Below are positions 17,870-28,011 of a stretch of DNA of 64,000 nucleotides, piece by piece. Source of the stretch: Marinomonas sp. CT5 (GTDB lineage: Bacteria > Pseudomonadota > Gammaproteobacteria > Pseudomonadales > Marinomonadaceae); NCBI RefSeq assembly GCF_018336975.1, contig NZ_CP025572.1, positions 508,221 through 572,220 on the forward strand, given 5' to 3'. Made by a program: the position numbers and the translations under genes. The notes beneath the pieces were generated by a model. That model searched no databases. It was not told where the DNA came from and saw only the letters and a list, made by a program, of their open reading frames with translations. Position 1 is the first letter of the stretch. Each line of letters begins with the position of its first letter.

Positions 17870-18790
17870 ATGAATGGCCGATTGATGCAAGAGTTGGAAG
17901 AGTTGGGTGGTGAAATACGCCCAGCAAGCTTAAGAAAGTGCGATGAGATCATTATCGAGCAACCGGGCTTTAGTGCAGTGATTGCACTTTGGGGCGGACA
18001 TTTGGAAAGCTTTATTCCTTCTGGTCAAGAGGATTTGTTATTTCAGTCTACAAACCAAGGTGGAGAAGGGCGTTTTGGACGTCGTCATTTTGGTGTACCT
18101 GTATGTTGGCCTTGGTTTGGCGCACATGAAATGCATGCAGACTTTCCTGCACATGGTTTGGCGCGTTATTTTCGATGGGAGTTGATTGAAGCAGGACGTT
18201 TTAAAAATGGTGATGTAAAAATAGTCATCCGTCTCGCTTCTGAAGATCATCCTTTGATTGAAGAAATGTGGTCATTTGCCTTTGAATTACGCCAAGTTTT
18301 TCGTTTCTCAAATAAAGGCTTTCGTGTGAACTTTTCGGCAGCAAACCTATCTGAAAAAGCGATGCCAATTAGCGAAGCGCTTCACACTTATTTTAATGTA
18401 TCGGACAATCGATTGGCTGAGATTCATGGGTTGGATCAGGTCAGTTATGTGGATAAGTTCGATAATGGCAATCGTCAGTTGCAGCAAGGTGTAGTGACTC
18501 CTTGTGAGTTAATGGATAGAGTGTATACATCAGCTCCAGAAAAATGTGAAATACGAGATGTCGGGTTAAACAGACGTTTAGTGATTAGCACAGAAGGTAG
18601 CAATAGCACTGTATTATGGAATCCAGGTGCGGAACTGGCAAAGCAACGTACTGATATGGAAGACGAGGACTATCGACGTTTTGTTTGTGTTGAAGCGGCT
18701 AATGCGCTTAGTGATGCTTACAATATTCCACCAGGTGAAATCCATCAGCTTAAATTAAAAGTGAAATGTAAGTCTCTAGTGGATGAATAA
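17870..18790 (+). CDS. D-hexose-6-phosphate mutarotase (YeaD-like aldose epimerase)
   Basis: A 306-residue cytosolic enzyme of the glucose-6-phosphate 1-epimerase family. It interconverts alpha and beta anomers of hexose 6-phosphates. Family features include the WGGHLESFIPSGQEDLLFQS opening, the arginine-rich GRRHFGVPVCWPWFG substrate loop, PAHGLARYF with the catalytic-type His, EALHTYFNVSD, and a late Glu in CVEAANA. ATG 17870 has GGAG 7 nt upstream. It stands alone and is convergent with crc; a large palindrome lies between the two genes. Confidence 0.88.
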   Translation: MNGRLMQELEELGGEIRPASLRKCDEIIIEQPGFSAVIALWGGHLESFIPSGQEDLLFQSTNQGGEGRFGRRHFGVPVCWPWFGAHEMHADFPAHGLARYFRWELIEAGRFKNGDVKIVIRLASEDHPLIEEMWSFAFELRQVFRFSNKGFRVNFSAANLSEKAMPISEALHTYFNVSDNRLAEIHGLDQVSYVDKFDNGNRQLQQGVVTPCELMDRVYTSAPEKCEIRDVGLNRRLVISTEGSNSTVLWNPGAELAKQRTDMEDEDYRRFVCVEAANALSDAYNIPPGEIHQLKLKVKCKSLVDE

Positions 18791-18804
18791 TCAAACAGAT
18801 AGTT

Positions 18805-18854
18805 TGGTCAACAAACATCCCGTTGGAATATTCCAGCGGGATGTTTGTTGACCA
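18805..18854. repeat. 50-bp near-perfect palindrome
   Basis: Between convergent genes. Outer arms TGGTCAACAAACATCCCG (18805-18822) and its exact complement (18837-18854) flank a core TGGAATATTCCA that is itself palindromic; the only non-complementary pair is T/G at 18823/18836, which would still wobble-pair in RNA. It could act as a bidirectional terminator for both neighbours although no long T-run follows on either side, or it could be a cruciform-prone or protein-binding element. Confidence 0.85.
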
Positions 18855-18886
18855 TTTAACGAAAACTTTATGAAAAGAAGAAAGAC

Positions 18887-19663
18887 TTAATCAATATTGT
18901 ATTCCATGATCAATGGAGCATGATCTGAAAAACGCTGGCCTTTATAAATAGTGCCACCTTGAATCAAGTTTTTGATGCCAGGAGTCGTAATTTGGTAATC
19001 TAAACGACCGCCTTCATCTAGTTTCCAAGCACGTTCATAGTCAGGCCACCAAGTATATTGCTTGTCTTGCTTATTCACTTGGCGGAATGCATCAATGTAT
19101 TCCATTTCATTGAAAATCTCGTTTATCCATTTACGTTCTTCTGGCAAGAAGCCTGAGTTACGTTGATTGACAAACCAGCTGCTCACATCGATAGGAGAGC
19201 GAGCGACATTGGCGGTACCACAGAAAATAAATTCTCGGCGTTTGCGACGGGTTTTAATTAAATGATTTTTAAACCCTTCCATAAAACGGTATTTGTGGTC
19301 TTGCAGTGCCTCTTCATGGTTTGATCCATGAGGTGTTAAAAAGGCACCTATGCTCACTTTATCGAAGTCTGCTTGAATAAAGCGGCCTTCAAAGTCGCAC
19401 TCTGGGAATCCCATGCCTGTCATAATGGCTTTGGGCATGGTTTTACAATAAATGGCAACCCCTGCTTGTTCAGGGTTCTCCAGAGAGTCAAAGAAGTACG
19501 TGTTATACCCAGGTGGGAAAAACACACTATCATTTAGCGTGCGTTCGTCGGCCTGTATATCTTGCAGACATACAACATCTGGGTCCTGACGAACCATCCA
19601 TTCAAAAAAGCCGCGGTCTGCTGCTTGTCTTATACCGTTTACATTAAGGCTGATGACCTTCAT
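18887..19663 (-). CDS. crc: catabolite repression control protein Crc
   Basis: A 258-residue protein with the exonuclease III/AP-endonuclease fold, but closest to Pseudomonas Crc: QADFDKVSIGAFLTPHGSN, KTRRKRREFIFCG, WWPDYERAWKL and DYQITTPG all match Crc-style segments. Key ExoIII catalytic positions are altered: the metal-binding Glu of the LQE motif is Asp (VCLQDIQA) and the GDMN/GDFN loop reads CGTANVA. Such changes mean no nuclease activity in Crc, which instead joins Hfq to repress translation of catabolic mRNAs. It is divergent from pyrE, as in pseudomonads. If so, the many transporters in this window are plausible targets (inference). Confidence 0.85.
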   Translation of the reverse strand: MKVISLNVNGIRQAADRGFFEWMVRQDPDVVCLQDIQADERTLNDSVFFPPGYNTYFFDSLENPEQAGVAIYCKTMPKAIMTGMGFPECDFEGRFIQADFDKVSIGAFLTPHGSNHEEALQDHKYRFMEGFKNHLIKTRRKRREFIFCGTANVARSPIDVSSWFVNQRNSGFLPEERKWINEIFNEMEYIDAFRQVNKQDKQYTWWPDYERAWKLDEGGRLDYQITTPGIKNLIQGGTIYKGQRFSDHAPLIMEYNID

Positions 19664-19782
19664 TTCTGGTCCCTACAATTCCTAGCCGTGTGTTATATTA
19701 GCGCCTATCCAATGTTGGCATGGCTTCGCTCGATCTTGGCGACGCTGTGTTGTTTACAATTTATCATCTTTCTGGAGTTGGC

Positions 19783-20430
19783 ATGAAACCTTACCAAAGA
19801 GACTTTATCGAATTCGCGATTGAGCAAAATGTATTGCGCTTCGGCGAATTTACGCTTAAATCGGGTCGCGTAAGCCCTTATTTTTTTAATGCTGGCCTAT
19901 TTAGTTCAGGTCAAGCGTTAGCAAAATTAGGACGGTTTTACGCTACCTCACTAATGGAAGCTAATGTTCCATTTGATGTCCTATTTGGTCCAGCCTACAA
20001 AGGCATTCCGTTGGCGACAACGACAGCTGTTGCTCTTTATGACAATCATAATGTAGACACACCATACGTTTTCAACCGTAAAGAAGCAAAAACTCACGGT
20101 GAAGGTGGTTCTCTTGTGGGGGCTCCTTTAGCTGGTAACGTCATGATTATTGACGACGTTATCACCGCTGGAACGGCCATTAGAGAAGTAATGTCTATTA
20201 TTCAAGAAGCTAATGCAACTCCTGCTGGTGTATTGATCGCGCTAGACCGTCAAGAGAAAGGTCAAGGCGAGCTATCAGCCATCCAAGAAGTCGAACGAGA
20301 CTTCGGTATGCCGGTTATTAGCATCGTATCTTTAAATGACATCATGACCTATTTGGCAGAACAGGATTCCCCTGAATTTGCTAAACATCTTGATGCCGTT
20401 AAAGCCTATCGTCTTAAGTACGGTATTTAA
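19783..20430 (+). CDS. pyrE: orotate phosphoribosyltransferase PyrE
   Basis: A 215-residue enzyme of pyrimidine synthesis that joins orotate to PRPP to give OMP. Start ATG 19783 has GGAG 5 nt upstream and gives the usual N-terminus [15 protein letters not shown]; the longer reading to 19720 has no support. Landmarks are [25 protein letters not shown], the flexible catalytic loop region around [12 protein letters not shown] and the PRPP-binding motif [13 protein letters not shown]. Length is normal. It is divergent from crc and convergent with slmA. Confidence 0.95.
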   Translation: MKPYQRDFIEFAIEQNVLRFGEFTLKSGRVSPYFFNAGLFSSGQALAKLGRFYATSLMEANVPFDVLFGPAYKGIPLATTTAVALYDNHNVDTPYVFNRKEAKTHGEGGSLVGAPLAGNVMIIDDVITAGTAIREVMSIIQEANATPAGVLIALDRQEKGQGELSAIQEVERDFGMPVISIVSLNDIMTYLAEQDSPEFAKHLDAVKAYRLKYGI

Positions 20431-20448
20431 TGCTAATAACACCAAATA

Positions 20449-20482
20449 CGCTAAGGTTTGAGGTTTGCTTCAATCCTTAGCG
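20449..20482. other. stem-loop between convergent pyrE and slmA
   Basis: CGCTAAGGTTTGA (20449-20461) pairs with TCAATCCTTAGCG (20470-20482) with one mismatch. It overlaps the last codons of slmA. There is no T-run on either strand, so factor-independent termination is doubtful, though it may stop converging transcripts or protect 3' ends. Confidence 0.5.
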
Positions 20483-21070
20483 ATTTAGCATCAAGTTTTG
20501 TGCCAATACTGTCCATTGTTCCTGCCAAATTTCCATTGGCTTCACTTTAAACTCACTACGAACGTAATGGCGTATTTTTCCTTCAACAATCGCAATCAAA
20601 AAATTCGCACAAGGTGCAACCCCCATTGCTGGTCGCAAACCTTGTTTTAAATCTGCTTCACGAATGATTTGTTTTAACTGAGTTTCAATACGGTCAAATA
20701 CTTGTGTAATACGAACACGTAAGCGCTCTGTCTCACCTGCTAAGGCATCAGCGGTAAGTAATCGACACATACCTGGGTTTTGTTCTGCAAAACCTAATAT
20801 CAGTGTGACAATCATCTCGATGCGAGTAAGAGCACTACTTTCATCTTGAACAATACGGTTTATTCGAGTGAAAAGGCTTTCTTCGATAAATTCAATTAAG
20901 CCTTCAAACATCTTCGCTTTACTGGGAAAATGGCGATACAACGCGGCTTCAGATACGCCAACTTGCTTTGCTAGTGATGCCGTCGTGATGCGTGCGCCAG
21001 GACTCGTCTCTAGCATTTGAGCTAGTGCTTGCAGTATTTGTGTTCGGCGATCGTTTTTTTTGTTGCTCAT
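20477..21070 (-). CDS. slmA: nucleoid occlusion factor SlmA (TetR family)
   Basis: A 197-residue DNA-binding protein using ATG 21070 (MSNKKNDRRTQIL); the longer reading to 21094 is less like the family. The N-terminal TetR helix-turn-helix ITTASLAKQVGVSEAALYRHFPSK is nearly identical to the segment in known SlmA proteins, followed by FEGLIEFIEESLFTRINRI. SlmA binds chromosomal SBS sites and blocks FtsZ ring assembly over the nucleoid. Its position next to pyrE and argB is the conserved gammaproteobacterial setting. No regulator function for pyrE is implied. Confidence 0.92.
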   Translation of the reverse strand: MSNKKNDRRTQILQALAQMLETSPGARITTASLAKQVGVSEAALYRHFPSKAKMFEGLIEFIEESLFTRINRIVQDESSALTRIEMIVTLILGFAEQNPGMCRLLTADALAGETERLRVRITQVFDRIETQLKQIIREADLKQGLRPAMGVAPCANFLIAIVEGKIRHYVRSEFKVKPMEIWQEQWTVLAQNLMLNR

Positions 21071-21130
21071 TGTTCTTACCCAGTTTTTTACCATAGTTGT
21101 TAGTGTAGGCTATCAACAAACGCGAATACT

Positions 21131-22042
<912 letters not shown>

Positions 22043-22280
22043 TTACATACTCCTGTTAACAAAAATGGTTCGCATAGAAAATGATAAAAATTTTTTATAA
22101 TTGTGGCAACTTGATGACAGTCAAGGCTGACAACGAGTGTAAGCAACCACTTATGGTTAAAATGATAACGTGATATTAGCGGATTAACTATATAAATTTG
22201 TATGAAACTTACGAAGTTTTGACTTATGAAAGTTAATTTCTTTTTTACTAGGTGAGATGAGTGAATGAATGTTGTAAGTC

Positions 22281-22317
22281 GCTCAAAAAAGATGAAATAT
22301 TCTCATCTTTTTTGAGC
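22281..22317 (-). terminator. terminator after dut
   Basis: A perfect 15-bp stem: GCTCAAAAAAGATGA (22281-22295) with TCATCTTTTTTGAGC (22303-22317) around a 7-nt loop. It begins 10 bp after the dut stop codon; the T-run lies inside the descending arm. It separates coaBC-dut from argB. Confidence 0.75.
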
Positions 22318-22326
22318 AGCCGGTAC

Positions 22327-22785
22327 TTATTTTGTGCCTGTGTGACCAAAGCCACCTGCGCCACGTTCTGTACTTTCGAATTCGGTAACGATATCAAATT
22401 CCGCTTGAACAACCGGTAATAAGACCAACTGAGCAACGCGCTCGCCGGGTTCGATAGTGAAGGTGGTTTGTCCACGATTCCAGCAAGACACCATGAGCTC
22501 ACCTTGGTAATCAGAATCGATAAGTCCCACTAAATTACCTAACACTATACCGTGCTTATGTCCTAAACCTGAGCGAGGCAAAATTGTAGCCGCTAGATTT
22601 GGGTCTTGAATATAAATAGACAGGCCCGTTGGCAGTAGGGTCGTTTCGCCCGGAGCTAGGTCGATGGCTTGGTCAAGGCAGGCGCGTAAATCTAATCCAG
22701 CAGAACCTTCTGTTGCATAGGTCGGGAGTGGAATTTCTTTGCCGATTTTATCGCTCAGGATCTTTAATTGAATCGCTTGTTTCAT
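22327..22785 (-). CDS. dut: dUTP diphosphatase Dut
   Basis: A 152-residue trimeric dUTPase that keeps uracil out of DNA and supplies dUMP. Start ATG 22785 ([10 protein letters not shown]); the longer frame to 22857 overlaps coaBC and is not needed. All five family motifs are visible: [31 protein letters not shown] (catalytic Asp region), [11 protein letters not shown] and the C-terminal glycine-rich [11 protein letters not shown]. The gene follows coaBC, an order shared with Pseudomonas and Enterobacteria, and ends at a strong terminator. Confidence 0.95.
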   Translation of the reverse strand: MKQAIQLKILSDKIGKEIPLPTYATEGSAGLDLRACLDQAIDLAPGETTLLPTGLSIYIQDPNLAATILPRSGLGHKHGIVLGNLVGLIDSDYQGELMVSCWNRGQTTFTIEPGERVAQLVLLPVVQAEFDIVTEFESTERGAGGFGHTGTK

Positions 22786-22823
22786 AGCTATTTCTCTTTT
22801 TCTCTTAATATAAGTAAATCGTG

Positions 22824-24047
22824 TTAAGACGGTGATTGAATGTGTTGCTGAATACATTCAACGAGCTGGCTGGCTAACTCGCTTTTTGCGGCTTTGTCTG
22901 GCGACCAGGTCTTGTTGTGAGTAATCACAGTGACTTGGTTTTCGTCTTGATTAAAGCCAATATCGGCACGTGAGACATCGTTGGCAATGATCATGTCTAG
23001 TCCCTTACGCTCGAGTTTGCTTTTCGCGTATTCGATGACATTTTGTGTTTCTGCTGCAAAACCAACAATGGATTTGGCAAGCTTTTGCTGGGCAAGTGTG
23101 GCGATGATGTCTGGGTTTTTGACCAAGGTGAGTGTTAGCTCTTCTGTATCAGCCTGCTTTTTCATCTTTTGTTCACTGGCGATCTTCATTTTAAAGTCAG
23201 CCACGGCGGCAGCACCAATGAACACATCGGCTTGTGGTTGCATGCTTTGCTTGCATGCGGCTAGCATCTCATCAGCGCTTTTCACGGCAATAACATTGGC
23301 ACCATCTGGTGGTGTGAGCTGTACTGGGCCGCTAACTAAAGTGACTTTTGCTCCGCGTGCTAATGCCGCCGTAGCTAGGGCATAGCCCATTTTTCCAGAA
23401 CTGTGATTGCTGATAAAGCGAACAGGGTCGATGGCTTCCATGGTTGGACCTGCGGTAATCACCCAGTGTTGTCCAGTTAAGTCTTGTGCGATGGATGTGT
23501 CTTCAAAGTGAGTCGATATGGCGTTGAAAATATCGCTCGGCTCACTCATTCGCCCAGGGCCAATATCACCACAAGCCTGCGCGCCATCGGCAGGGCCAAT
23601 GCTCAAAACACCTCGTTCAGTAAGAAGGGCGGCATTGGCTTGAGTGGCCGGGTGTCGCCACATGGCTTGGTTCATGGCTGGCGCGAGTAAGACGGGGGAT
23701 TCGGTGGCTAAACACAAAGTGGTTAATAAGTCGTTAGCCATGCCTTGAGCGTAGCGTGCCATGAAATCGGCGGAAGCTGGCGCTATGACAATTAAATCGG
23801 CCCACTTAGCGAGTTCAATATGTCCCATTCCCGCTTCTGCATTTGGGTCTAATAATGTGCTACGTACTGGGTGGCCCGAAATGGCTTGCAGTGTCATCTC
23901 GGTCACAAAAGCTTTTGCACCGTCGGTTAATACGACTTGCACCTCAGCACCAGCCTTGGTCAATAAACGAATTAACTCGATGCTTTTATAGGCTGCGATG
24001 CCGCCTGTAATGCCTAATAAAATGCGTTTTTGAACGAGATTTGACAT
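22824..24047 (-). CDS. coaBC: bifunctional phosphopantothenoylcysteine decarboxylase/synthetase CoaBC
   Basis: A 407-residue flavoprotein of coenzyme A synthesis. The N-terminal CoaC domain has [18 protein letters not shown], the catalytic-type His in ISGHPVRS and the substrate clamp [13 protein letters not shown]. The C-terminal CoaB domain begins near residue 190 ([21 protein letters not shown] is the CTP-site start, with NHSSGKMG) and includes the conserved [11 protein letters not shown] and GFAAET. Length is normal for the fused bacterial form. It lies 38 bp upstream of dut and is divergent from radC. Confidence 0.94.
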   Translation of the reverse strand: MSNLVQKRILLGITGGIAAYKSIELIRLLTKAGAEVQVVLTDGAKAFVTEMTLQAISGHPVRSTLLDPNAEAGMGHIELAKWADLIVIAPASADFMARYAQGMANDLLTTLCLATESPVLLAPAMNQAMWRHPATQANAALLTERGVLSIGPADGAQACGDIGPGRMSEPSDIFNAISTHFEDTSIAQDLTGQHWVITAGPTMEAIDPVRFISNHSSGKMGYALATAALARGAKVTLVSGPVQLTPPDGANVIAVKSADEMLAACKQSMQPQADVFIGAAAVADFKMKIASEQKMKKQADTEELTLTLVKNPDIIATLAQQKLAKSIVGFAAETQNVIEYAKSKLERKGLDMIIANDVSRADIGFNQDENQVTVITHNKTWSPDKAAKSELASQLVECIQQHIQSPS

Positions 24048-24184
24048 AAAAAACTTCTCAATTCGATTTGTGATAGATAAGGTTACAAATAAGGCGGGAA
24101 GCCTTTTGCGGTTGTTTTACATCACCGCTTTGCTATTTGCATGTCTAAATATGAGCAAGATTATCATGTATCAAGGAGTAGATC

Positions 24185-24859
24185 ATGAGTATTAAGCATT
24201 GGCCTGAGCAGGAAAGGCCACGTGAGAAACTAATTCACCAAGGCGCTGACGCCTTAAGTGACTCTGAACTTTTAGCCATTTTTCTTCGTACCGGAACCCA
24301 AGGAATGAGTGCTGTTGAGCTGGCTCGGCAAGTATTGTCTCAATTTGGCGGTTTGCGCGCTTTAATGTCTGCCACGAGAGAGGAGTTTTGCCAAGGCTTT
24401 GGGTTGGGGGATGCAAAATACACTCAGCTACAGGCTGTCTTGGAAATGTCGAAGCGGCATTTGCAGGAGCAGTTGATGCGCGAAACTGTCTTTAGCAGTG
24501 CTGAGCAAGTCCGAACCTATCTTTCTTCACAGTTAAGACATTCACAGCGTGAAGTGTTTGCCGTGTTGTTTCTAGACACACAACACAGGTTGATCCGCTA
24601 CCAAGAACTTTTTATGGGCACCATCGATGCCGCGGCTGTTTACCCTCGTGAGGTGGTTAAAGCCGCTTTGCAATTCAACGCTGCCGCGGTGATTCTCGCC
24701 CACAATCATCCTAGCGGCGTGGCCGAGCCGAGTCAGGCTGATATCAGCATTACAGAAAGAATCAAACGGGCTCTTGATCTCGTTGATGTGAGGTTGCTGG
24801 ACCATTTTGTTGTTGGAGATGGCTCGCCTGTATCTCTCGCAGAGAGAGGGCTTTTATAG
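24185..24859 (+). CDS. radC: JAMM-fold protein RadC
   Basis: A 224-residue RadC from ATG 24185, with AGGAG 7 nt upstream. The N-terminus has a helix-hairpin-helix-like region ([20 protein letters not shown]). The C-terminal JAB1/MPN domain carries the complete metal site: Glu near the start of the domain, [19 protein letters not shown] (H-x-H and Asp). The family was named for DNA repair, but the activity is unresolved. A decayed copy of its 3' end lies at 26093-26231. Confidence 0.92.
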   Translation: MSIKHWPEQERPREKLIHQGADALSDSELLAIFLRTGTQGMSAVELARQVLSQFGGLRALMSATREEFCQGFGLGDAKYTQLQAVLEMSKRHLQEQLMRETVFSSAEQVRTYLSSQLRHSQREVFAVLFLDTQHRLIRYQELFMGTIDAAAVYPREVVKAALQFNAAAVILAHNHPSGVAEPSQADISITERIKRALDLVDVRLLDHFVVGDGSPVSLAERGLL

Positions 24860-24895
24860 GTTTGATTAATTTAGGTTTTCAAAATAGAGAATGCT

Positions 24896-24930
24896 AAGAG
24901 CGTCCTAGATCGTGATCTAGGGCGCTCTTT
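24896..24930 (+). terminator. terminator after radC
   Basis: AAGAGCGTCCTAGATC (24896-24911) can pair with GATCTAGGGCGCTCTT (24914-24929) with one G-T pair; the last base pairs must open to give a loop. A short T stretch follows within TTTAACT. It starts 37 bp after the radC stop codon. Confidence 0.65.
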
Positions 24931-24983
24931 AACTATATCGTACTTAATATTTTAGCTTCCATTGTCTAGACAGAGAGGCTGAT

Positions 24984-26048
24984 ATGAAAGTTCGAACTAT
25001 TTTTTTTAGTGGGTTGATGTTGTTGTTTGGAGGATCTTTTGCTTGGGCTGATGATTATGTTGGCGTGCAAAATTTTGACGTATTTTCATCATTAAGAGGG
25101 AAAAATTTAGCGATAACTGTCTGGTATCCAAGTGATAAAAATGGACAGCGGATTCAAGTCGGTAACACTCAAATTTTTAAAGGGGTGTCTGCTATTGAAA
25201 ACGCTTTACCTACTAAAGGAAGTCATCCGCTTGTTGTTCTATCTCATGGCTCTGGGTCTAACATTCAAAGTATGGCGTGGCTGGCAACAAGTCTCGCAAA
25301 AGCAGGGTTTATTGTCGCTGGCCCCAATCATCCAAGGACAACGACAGGCGATTCCACTCCCGAAGATACGCCCAAGTTGTGGGAGCGTACTCATGATCTT
25401 TCGACATTAATAAGTTTCCTTACTTCAGATAACAAGTGGCATGAGTATGTTGATGTGAATCGCATTGGCGTTATTGGTTTTTCATTAGGAGGGGCGGCGG
25501 CAATGGAAATAGCCGGGGCAAGAGCCGACCTTGATGACTATGTGCATTATTGTGAAAAATTTCCAACAATGGCGGATTGTCATTGGTTTGCTTCTGGTCA
25601 AGCCTATATTGATGGACGACCAGTGAAGGTGGATGCTTTTGATTTAAGACAGGTTGATCGAGCCTTGTTTGAGCAGTCAAACCGAGATGTACGTATAAAA
25701 TCGGCAGTGCTTGTAGACCCTTCTGTTGCAATGGCTTTTAACAAGCAGAGTTTAGAAGATATCCATATTCCTATGACGTTTATTAATTTGGGTCGTCCAG
25801 AGACTGTACCTGTCTCAGTGGCTGCCAAGACTCTTGCTAAAGAGGCACCTCAAGGAACAATAGTAAATGTGAATGATGCCGTGCATTTTAGCTTTCTACC
25901 TGAATGTCAAAATAGCGCTAAGGCTTTTTTAAAGAAGATAGGAGAAATCGACCCCCTTTGTGAGGATGGTGGAACCCGTGCTCGCTCAGATATTCATGCA
26001 GAACTTGAGAGTTTGATCGAAACCTCTTTGCTGCAAACGCTGAAATAA
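24984..26048 (+). CDS. secreted alpha/beta hydrolase (dienelactone hydrolase/PAF-acetylhydrolase-like)
   Basis: A 354-residue exported enzyme. A Sec signal peptide (residues 1 to about 22, ending FAWA before DD) is followed by an alpha/beta hydrolase fold. The oxyanion region is LVVLSHGSGSN, the nucleophile elbow is GVIGFSLGGAAAM (Ser in G-x-S-x-G), an acid candidate is in AVLVDPSVAMAFN, and the catalytic His is probably that in NDAVHFSFLPEC. Cysteines at several positions (YCEKFPTMADC, PECQ, PLCED) could form periplasmic disulfides. Substrate unknown; it is a monocistronic gene between radC and the radC remnant. Confidence 0.8.
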   Translation: MKVRTIFFSGLMLLFGGSFAWADDYVGVQNFDVFSSLRGKNLAITVWYPSDKNGQRIQVGNTQIFKGVSAIENALPTKGSHPLVVLSHGSGSNIQSMAWLATSLAKAGFIVAGPNHPRTTTGDSTPEDTPKLWERTHDLSTLISFLTSDNKWHEYVDVNRIGVIGFSLGGAAAMEIAGARADLDDYVHYCEKFPTMADCHWFASGQAYIDGRPVKVDAFDLRQVDRALFEQSNRDVRIKSAVLVDPSVAMAFNKQSLEDIHIPMTFINLGRPETVPVSVAAKTLAKEAPQGTIVNVNDAVHFSFLPECQNSAKAFLKKIGEIDPLCEDGGTRARSDIHAELESLIETSLLQTLK

Positions 26049-26092
26049 AAGAGCAGTATTGACGGTTTTTATAAAAGACGATGCTGTTTACT

Positions 26093-26231
26093 GAGTCAGG
26101 TTAGATTGATATCAGCATTGCAAGCAAAATCAAACGGCTATTGTATTGATATACGACTGCCAGACCACTTTATTGTTGGTGATGGCTCGCCGCTTTCCTT
26201 GGTGGAGAAAGCTCTTAATAGAAAAACTTAG
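26093..26231 (+). pseudogene. remnant of a radC 3' end
   Basis: The sequence follows the last part of the intact radC (from about 24731): GAGTCAGG, then GATATCAGCATT, AATCAAACGG, GACCA, TTGTTGG and GATGGCTCGCC recur in the same order. Conceptual translation gives DISIASKIKRLL, then after a deletion and frameshift RLPDHFIVGDGSPLSLVEKAL and a stop at 26229. The corresponding intact text is [12 protein letters not shown]... [18 protein letters not shown]. It is therefore a diverged, broken copy rather than a new gene, on the same strand about 1.4 kb downstream. Confidence 0.85.
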
Positions 26232-26235
26232 TCAG

Positions 26236-26703
26236 TCAACGTGAGCTTGAGGGTAATGGTACTTCTAAGCTCACTTTGACATTTCCCATTACCACATTGG
26301 AATGGAACTTGAGTATGGTTTTGTCGTCCAAAAATAGCTCTTGGGTAATGATATCGTATCGTTGCATGCTCTTTGCGGCGATCACTAAAATAAAGTCATT
26401 GTCTCCGGCAACATAATAACATTGTTGTACTTCAGGGTAGTTTAGGGTTTTTTGTTTGAAGTTATTTATTACCGAACTGCCACCTTGTATTAAGACGACT
26501 TCAACAATGACTAATATATGACCGTCTAATTCAACCGGGCTTAGTACCGCAATTTCTTTTTCTATGACTCCTGACTGTCTCAATGTTTTTAATCTTCTTT
26601 GCACGGCGGTCGCCGACAAACCAATAAGTTGACCTATTTCTTCTGTTGTTCTTCGGGCATTGGATTGCATTAGTTTTAATAGTTGGTAATCAAAAGAATC
26701 CAT
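26236..26703 (-). CDS. Lrp/AsnC-family transcriptional regulator
   Basis: A 155-residue regulator from ATG 26703 (MDSFDYQLLKLMQSNARRT). The N-terminal helix-turn-helix is TTEEIGQLIGLSATAVQRRLKTLRQSGVI, with the ligand-binding RAM domain after it (VIVEVVLIQGG, then VQQCYYVAGDNDFILVIAA). It is divergent from the EamA exporter gene, with 126 bp between starts. This pairing of an Lrp-type regulator and an exporter is common for amino-acid efflux systems, so the exporter is the likely target (inference). Confidence 0.9.
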   Translation of the reverse strand: MDSFDYQLLKLMQSNARRTTEEIGQLIGLSATAVQRRLKTLRQSGVIEKEIAVLSPVELDGHILVIVEVVLIQGGSSVINNFKQKTLNYPEVQQCYYVAGDNDFILVIAAKSMQRYDIITQELFLDDKTILKFHSNVVMGNVKVSLEVPLPSSSR

Positions 26704-26829
26704 GGCGCATAAAATCCCCAAAAAATAAAAATATACGCAGTTAATCGGCGTTTAAATGGCCGTTTTTCTGCGAACCGTTCTAAGTGTGCTACTAAAATAG
26801 AGAAAAGCCAAATAATGGGGAGTAGATAG

Positions 26830-27744
26830 ATGCTGGTTAAGGATAAAGATGTTTTTTTGGGGATTGGTATGGGGTTAATTGCATCTCTAATTTGGGGCAG
26901 TTGGCCTGTTATATCGAAATTGGCTCAAATTCAGAGCGTTACCTCTGTTGAAATTTCTATTTTACGGTTTGGCATTTCCGGTTTGATATTATTACCCGTT
27001 TTATTTTATCACTCTGTATCTTGGCGAATATTTTTTACCAAAGGTGTCGCGTTGTCTATTGGTGCGGGTATGCCTTATGTCTTGTTGGCAATGAAAGGTA
27101 TTTCACTTTCGTCAAGTGCTCATTTTGGCATTATTGCTCCCAGTTGTATGTTGGTTGTATCGACCTTAGGCAGTGTGTGTTTTCTGTCTGAGACCTTGTC
27201 TCGTCAACGGCTGGCTGGAGTGTTTGTGGTTGTGCTTGGGGTATTGTTCGTTGGTTGGAACAGCCTTAACAGTATGAGTCCGCAGGTTTTTATAGGGGAT
27301 TTGATGTTTGTTGGTTGTGGTGTCTTGTGGGCCAGTTTTACTTTATGTTGTAAATATTGGCAGCTTAGTGCTTGGCTAGCGACGTCAATGGTTTCTGTCG
27401 TCTCTGGAATAGTGTGTTTACCATTATACGCTTTTAACCACGACTCTTTGTTTACCAATCTTTCGGTTCCTACACTTTTGATGCATGGGACCTTTCAAGG
27501 AGTATTGGTGGCTATTTTTGCCCTGTATAGTTATTCGAAAAGTGTTTCTTTATTGGGTGCCGCAAAAGGTTCTGTATTTGCTGCTCTGGTTCCTCCTTTT
27601 GCGCTTTGCTTGGGTGTCATGATCTTAAATGAAGTGGTGACTTGGGTGGAAGTCGCAGGTATTGCGTGTGTCGTTTTAGGGATGTTGTTTGCTCTGGGGC
27701 TAATTCAGCTTTCTTATAAGAAAAGGCTGCCTGCTGGAGTCTAG
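26830..27744 (+). CDS. EamA/DMT-family transporter
   Basis: A 304-residue inner-membrane protein with about ten membrane helices in two EamA repeats (first LIASLIWGSWPVISKLAQIQ, second starting near GDLMFVGCGVLWASFTL). ATG 26830 has GGAG 8 nt upstream. The family includes exporters of amino acids and other metabolites (RhtA/YdcZ-like). The divergent Lrp-type regulator suggests an amino-acid-related substrate; this is context only. Confidence 0.88.
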   Translation: MLVKDKDVFLGIGMGLIASLIWGSWPVISKLAQIQSVTSVEISILRFGISGLILLPVLFYHSVSWRIFFTKGVALSIGAGMPYVLLAMKGISLSSSAHFGIIAPSCMLVVSTLGSVCFLSETLSRQRLAGVFVVVLGVLFVGWNSLNSMSPQVFIGDLMFVGCGVLWASFTLCCKYWQLSAWLATSMVSVVSGIVCLPLYAFNHDSLFTNLSVPTLLMHGTFQGVLVAIFALYSYSKSVSLLGAAKGSVFAALVPPFALCLGVMILNEVVTWVEVAGIACVVLGMLFALGLIQLSYKKRLPAGV

Positions 27745-28011
27745 TTATTGGTGAATTTCTTTTAGGGAATTATAGGGATGCTCCGAATGAGGTTGGCGCT
27801 CGTTTAGATAAGGTGCATCACTAGGTTTTTATTGAAGTGTGGCTGTTGATCATTTTTTTAACAAAAGAATTGCTCAATGGTCAGGGTTATGGGAAAATGC
27901 GCGCCGCTATATCCTCGGTATGGGATTTTTTTGATTCATAAGGAATCATGCTCCGCCTGAGGAAGTGAAACACTTCCAATAATCTTTCTGGATAGCAAAA
28001 GGTATTTAATT

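Noticed and set aside
20449..20482. Factor-independent terminator for pyrE or slmA
   Set aside because: The stem is good but there is no T-run on either strand, so I list it only as a stem-loop.
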